Shown here: positions 6,763 through 9,508 of the stretch, piece by piece | Position numbering within the stretch: position 1 is the stretch's first letter | Layout: each line of letters starts with the position of its first letter | Source of the DNA: Planctomycetota bacterium | Lineage (GTDB): Bacteria; Planctomycetota; Planctomycetia; Pirellulales; Pirellulaceae | DNA: 9,508 nucleotides | Assembly (NCBI GenBank): GCA_026692885.1 | Contig: JAPLNJ010000811.1 | Coordinates: 1 to 9,508 of the forward strand | Direction: 5' to 3' | Program-made: the position numbers and the translations under genes | The notes under the pieces: generated by a model | Seen by the model: only the letters and a program-made list of their open reading frames with translations | What the model was told of the DNA's origin: nothing | Databases searched by the model: none

Positions 6763-7788
6763 CTACAGCTTGAGATCCACCGGTTTCACGCCTTTCGTAT
6801 ACTTACTGCCGCCCATGGGCGTCGGCTTGTAGGGACCCACAAGATCCACGTTGTTCTGAGCCGGAATCTGCGACTCCAGGCCCAGCCCCCAGTAGCAGCC
6901 GTTGACCAGCAGCCGGCGGAAGCCTGCGCTTTCGAAATCGACACCGCAACCCATCGTGGTGCAGAAGATGCGTGAGGTCTTGCCTGCGCTGCCGGTATAC
7001 GACTTCAGCCAGGCCAGCGGCAGCATGGGTTCGTTCTTCTTTCCGACAACCGGTTTGTCCGTGGGTCGCATACCTTCCAGCACTTGGCCGTGGACCAAGA
7101 CCTGCGCCTCGGGAATCAGGTGGGTGACGGTGTAGACGTCCGTCGGCCCCCAGATGTCCTCGACGCCACGCAGCACGGGGGAATCCTTGAACGCCGGGTT
7201 GACGATGCCCCGCGAGCTTTCCACGCCGTGGTGCCCGTGATGGTTGACCCAGGTTTCGCCCAGCACCTGCTGACCAAAGCCGCCGGGCCACTGCTGGCTG
7301 TTGAAGCTCCACTTGGCGTACGGGCTGGTCTTGCTTCGCGAGTAGGAAAAGGCGTGCGTGGCCGTGCGGATCCCCAGGACGGGCTTGCCGGAATTGACGA
7401 AGTCGACGATGTGTTTCATCTGTTCGTCCGGCAGTTCACGGAACCGCAGGAACAACACCATCAAGTCCGCGTGGTCCAACGCCTCCAGGCCGGGGATATT
7501 CTGCTGGTTGTTCGGGTCGATCGTACCATCCTGCGGATTGATGGCAAACAGCACCGTGCATTTGAAGCCGTGCTGTTTGGCCAGAATTTTGCCGAGCGCC
7601 GGCAGCATCTCTTCCGAGCGGTACTCTTCGTCGCCGGAGACCAGGACGATATGCTTGCCTTGGCCGGGACCGGCTTGCCCTTCGTACACCACCCACGGAT
7701 CCTCCGCCGCGACAGCCCTGCCGCTCAGGATCGCCAGAGAGGCTATCAACAAACCCAAGAACTTCGCCGCCAGACTCGTCGTTCGCAT
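6763..7788 (-). CDS. secreted ThuA-domain protein
   Basis: The 341-residue product starts with a basic N-terminus, a hydrophobic core (about residues 8-22) and AVAAED, giving a predicted signal peptide cleaved near residue 28. It therefore likely acts outside the cytoplasm. The rest is a ThuA-like (trehalose utilisation) domain with a class I glutamine amidotransferase-like fold: HIVLVSGDEEYRSEE (46-60), HADLMVLFLRFRELPDEQ (106-123), GKPVLGIRTATHAF (134-147), WVNHHGHHGVE (180-190), IWGPTDVYTV (212-221) and RIFCTTMGCGVDF (273-285). The histidine-rich 183-187 region and H145 may bind a metal or sugar. The catalytic cysteine of glutamine amidotransferases is not evident. ThuA domains are linked to sugar metabolism, but the reaction of this branch is not known to me. 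Such proteins are common in planctomycetes. A GAGGTGA ribosome binding site supports the start. Confidence 0.92.
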   Translation of the reverse strand: MRTTSLAAKFLGLLIASLAILSGRAVAAEDPWVVYEGQAGPGQGKHIVLVSGDEEYRSEEMLPALGKILAKQHGFKCTVLFAINPQDGTIDPNNQQNIPGLEALDHADLMVLFLRFRELPDEQMKHIVDFVNSGKPVLGIRTATHAFSYSRSKTSPYAKWSFNSQQWPGGFGQQVLGETWVNHHGHHGVESSRGIVNPAFKDSPVLRGVEDIWGPTDVYTVTHLIPEAQVLVHGQVLEGMRPTDKPVVGKKNEPMLPLAWLKSYTGSAGKTSRIFCTTMGCGVDFESAGFRRLLVNGCYWGLGLESQIPAQNNVDLVGPYKPTPMGGSKYTKGVKPVDLKL

Positions 7789-7791
7789 GGC

Positions 7792-7798
7792 TCACCTC
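7792..7798 (-). promoter_or_regulatory. ribosome binding site of the ThuA-like gene
   Basis: GAGGTGA on the minus strand, ending three bases before the ATG, with the GAGG core six bases away. It is a long match to the 16S rRNA anti-SD region and fixes the start that carries the signal peptide. Confidence 0.8.
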
Positions 7799-7839
7799 AT
7801 GGTTTTCAAAGGGGTAGAGATCAGTGTCAGTCACGGGAT

Positions 7840-7892
7840 GGCGAGGCCCCTGCCGAGCCGCGCGTTGCGACCGGCTCAGCAGGCGCTTCGCC
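7840..7892. repeat. GGCTCGGCGGGAGC-type palindrome, copy 2
   Basis: Arms 7840-7860 and 7872-7892 are reverse complements at 18 of 21 positions with an 11-base loop. It resembles the element at 3868-3919. It fills most of the 128-bp gap between homoserine dehydrogenase (upstream on the minus strand) and the ThuA-like gene, starting about 25 bases after the hom stop codon, where it could end or weaken transcription. Confidence 0.75.
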
Positions 7893-7916
7893 CTCCCAGG
7901 AGAACGCTCCTTTGCG

Positions 7917-9221
7917 CTAGTCGCTCAACACACGCATCCGCACGCTGCCCGGCCGGACGCAGGGCAGCCGATCGATTTCCTGGATGGCCGCCTGGCTTCC
8001 GCCTTCGGTGGCTTGGTGCGTCATGATCACCAACGGCACCGTGCCGCCTTCGCCGCCCTGCTGCGGTTCATGCTGGATCAACGAGGCGATCGAGATCTGA
8101 TGACGGCCGAGGGCTCCGGCAATCTGGGCCAACACGCCCGGATGGTCTTCCACCGTGAACCGCAGGTAATAGCGGGCCGGCAGCTTGGCGTAGTCCCGGA
8201 TCACAATGCCCGAGTCGCGGTTGGACCACAGTTCCAGCGTTCGAAAGGTGATGCGGGTGCGGCCGACCGCGGTGTCGATCATGTCCGCGACCACGGCCGA
8301 AGCGGTCGGCATCCGGCCGGCGCCGAGCCCGTGGAAGAACACCGGCCCCACGGCATCGCCGACGATGCGGATGGCGTTGAACGCCTCCCGTACCTCGGCC
8401 AAGGGACTGCCGATCCGGACCAACGTGGGCGAGACGTGCAGTTCCAGACCCTCTTCGGTCAGCCGAGCGACCGCCAGCAGCTTGAGCCGATAATTCAATT
8501 CACGGGCGTACCGCATGTCGGCCGCATCCAACTTGTCGATGCCGATCCGTGGGATGTCTTTCCAGTGCACGCGCGCCCCAAAAGCCAAGTGGGCCAGGAT
8601 CGCCAGCTTCTGGGCCGCGTCCGTGCCGTCCACGTCCATGGCTGGATTGGCTTCGGCAAAACCGCGTCTCTGCGCCTCCTGCACCGCTTCGGGATAGGCC
8701 AGTCCGCGATCCTCCATGGCCGACAAGATGAAATTGCTGGTGCCGTTGACGATCGCGTGCAGCGACGTGATTTGGTTGGCCGACAGACACTGGCTGATGT
8801 TCGCGATGATCGGCACGCCGCCCATCACCGACGCCTCGAACGCTATCGAGCGTCCCAGTTCGCGCGCCCGGTCGAACAGTTCCGGGCCGTGCTCGGCCAA
8901 CAACGCCTTGTTCGCCGTGACGATGTTCTTACCGCTTTCCAGTAGTTTCAGCACGATGGTGCGCGCCGGTTCGATGCCGCCAATCAATTCTGCGACCACC
9001 TGGATTTCCGGGTTGTCGGTGATCCGCTTCAGATCGGTGGTCAGCAGGCCCTCGGGCAGCTCCACTTGGCGCGGCGTGGACACGTCGCGATCGACCACAG
9101 CTTCCAGCCAGAGCGTCCGCCCGGCATGACGCGCCGTGCGGTCGCCGTGATCCAAGAGCAGTTTGGCTACGCCCGTGCCGATATTTCCGAGTCCGACGAT
9201 GGCGACTTTGGTTTTTTCCAT
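7917..9221 (-). CDS. hom: homoserine dehydrogenase with C-terminal ACT domain
   Basis: This enzyme reduces aspartate semialdehyde to homoserine with NAD(P)H, the branch point towards threonine and methionine, in the cytoplasm. The 434-residue product has the length of the B. subtilis-type monofunctional enzyme, without an aspartokinase domain. Domain order is: nucleotide binding with GLGNIGTGV (10-18) and TANKALLA (102-109); the catalytic region with NGTSNFIL (159-166), GFAEANPAMDVDGTDAAQKL (187-206) and probable catalytic residues D201 and K205; and a C-terminal ACT domain (about 351-420, starting YYLRFTVEDHPGVLAQIAGA), which in this family usually senses threonine. The frame is open a further 33 codons upstream, but that part lacks family similarity; the ATG at 9221 fits the canonical N-terminus MEKTKVAIVGLGNIG. 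No strong ribosome binding site precedes it. thrB, thrC and lysC are not in the window. Confidence 0.98.
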   Translation of the reverse strand: MEKTKVAIVGLGNIGTGVAKLLLDHGDRTARHAGRTLWLEAVVDRDVSTPRQVELPEGLLTTDLKRITDNPEIQVVAELIGGIEPARTIVLKLLESGKNIVTANKALLAEHGPELFDRARELGRSIAFEASVMGGVPIIANISQCLSANQITSLHAIVNGTSNFILSAMEDRGLAYPEAVQEAQRRGFAEANPAMDVDGTDAAQKLAILAHLAFGARVHWKDIPRIGIDKLDAADMRYARELNYRLKLLAVARLTEEGLELHVSPTLVRIGSPLAEVREAFNAIRIVGDAVGPVFFHGLGAGRMPTASAVVADMIDTAVGRTRITFRTLELWSNRDSGIVIRDYAKLPARYYLRFTVEDHPGVLAQIAGALGRHQISIASLIQHEPQQGGEGGTVPLVIMTHQATEGGSQAAIQEIDRLPCVRPGSVRMRVLSD

Positions 9222-9348
9222 AAGCAACTCGCACCGGCTCGATCTGGCCGGACTCAGAGGTTCAGTTCCACCACAAAACAACTCGCCACTTACGATACCC
9301 AACCAGCACCAGCGAAGCAACCCTAGCGGAACGTTGGCTTGGCCTGCT

Positions 9349-9385
9349 GCCCTCGCCCCGGTACTCCAGGGAGCGGGGCCGGGGG
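9349..9385. repeat. degenerate copy of the terminator-like hairpin
   Basis: On the minus strand this stretch shows GGAGTACCGGGGCGAGGG, matching the 3' part of the hairpins at 2250-2277 and 5553-5580, while the 5' arm is altered (CTCCCTGG instead of CTCCCCGG). It is in the opposite orientation to the other two. It runs straight into the repeat beginning GGCCGCGCAA. It lies about 130 bases upstream of the hom start, so it may belong to a gene beyond the window. Confidence 0.6.
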
Positions 9386-9387
9386 TG

Positions 9388-9477
9388 GGCCGCGCAAAAC
9401 TGGGGAGTCGGGCGTCAAACGGATGGTCCTGTTTTCCTTTCCGCCCCCATCCGGGCTTGCCCCCGTGGAGCGAGGTT
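9388..9477 (+). repeat. dispersed direct repeat, copy 2
   Basis: Near-identical to 1806-1894 on the same strand, with differences only at a handful of positions, including CCTTT for CGTT before the CCGCCCCCATCC stretch. It contains the outer arm of the large palindrome (CCCCATCCGGGCTTGCCCC) and the beginning of block two, then departs after GAGCGAGGTT. The rest of the window (9478-9508) shows nothing recognisable. Confidence 0.85.
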
Positions 9478-9508
9478 TCTGAACTACGCCACGGATCCGC
9501 AATCGCCT

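Noticed and set aside
5598..9221. Operon of hom, ThuA-like and URO-D-like genes
   Set aside because: The genes share a strand, but gaps of 128-136 bp each contain a strong palindrome and the functions are unrelated, so cotranscription is not supported.
9222..9320. 33-codon N-terminal extension of homoserine dehydrogenase
   Set aside because: The canonical nucleotide-binding start follows the ATG at 9221, and the upstream part has no family similarity.

Overview
The window looks like ordinary chromosomal DNA from a GC-rich bacterium, most likely a planctomycete of the Pirellulales type. This is inferred from the gene styles (a secreted ThuA-like protein, a non-HemE URO-D-like protein, widely spaced single genes) and from intergenic DNA packed with short GC-rich palindromes that resemble intergenic repeats I recall from that group. 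No ribosomal RNA or other firm phylogenetic marker is present, so the assignment is tentative. I see no phage, transposase, CRISPR, defence or biosynthetic cluster, and no convincing undescribed multi-gene system. The unusual content is the repeat landscape.

Layout from left to right: galT (minus, 83-1183), galactose-1-phosphate uridylyltransferase; a divergent 66-residue protein of unknown function (plus, 1406-1606); a 702-bp gene-free stretch holding a double-hairpin element, a nearly 300-bp imperfect palindrome with a perfect 22-bp central stem, and a terminator-like hairpin; araA (minus, 2309-3805), L-arabinose isomerase; a 340-bp divergent gap with a palindrome and a 16-bp tandem repeat; an EntS-like MFS exporter (plus, 4146-5438); a convergent gap with a hairpin framed by a 12-bp inverted repeat; a URO-D/MtaA-like protein (minus, 5598-6626); a secreted ThuA-domain protein (minus, 6763-7788); homoserine dehydrogenase with a C-terminal ACT domain (minus, 7917-9221); and a 287-bp tail with partial repeats of the 1.8-kb region.

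The genes do not form one pathway. galT (Leloir galactose metabolism), araA (arabinose catabolism) and the ThuA-like protein fit a carbohydrate-degrading lifestyle, but the partner genes galK, galE, araB and araD are not here. hom serves threonine/methionine synthesis. The three rightmost genes are codirectional but separated by gaps of 128-136 bp, each holding a palindrome, so single transcription units are as likely as an operon. At least four palindrome families occupy the gaps: a terminator-like hairpin (2250-2277, 5553-5580, degenerate near 9352-9375), GGGCTTGCCC-type palindromes (about 1862-2158, 9445-9477), a GGCTCGGCGGGAGC type (3868-3919, 7840-7892) and a GTCGTCACG type (6678-6727).
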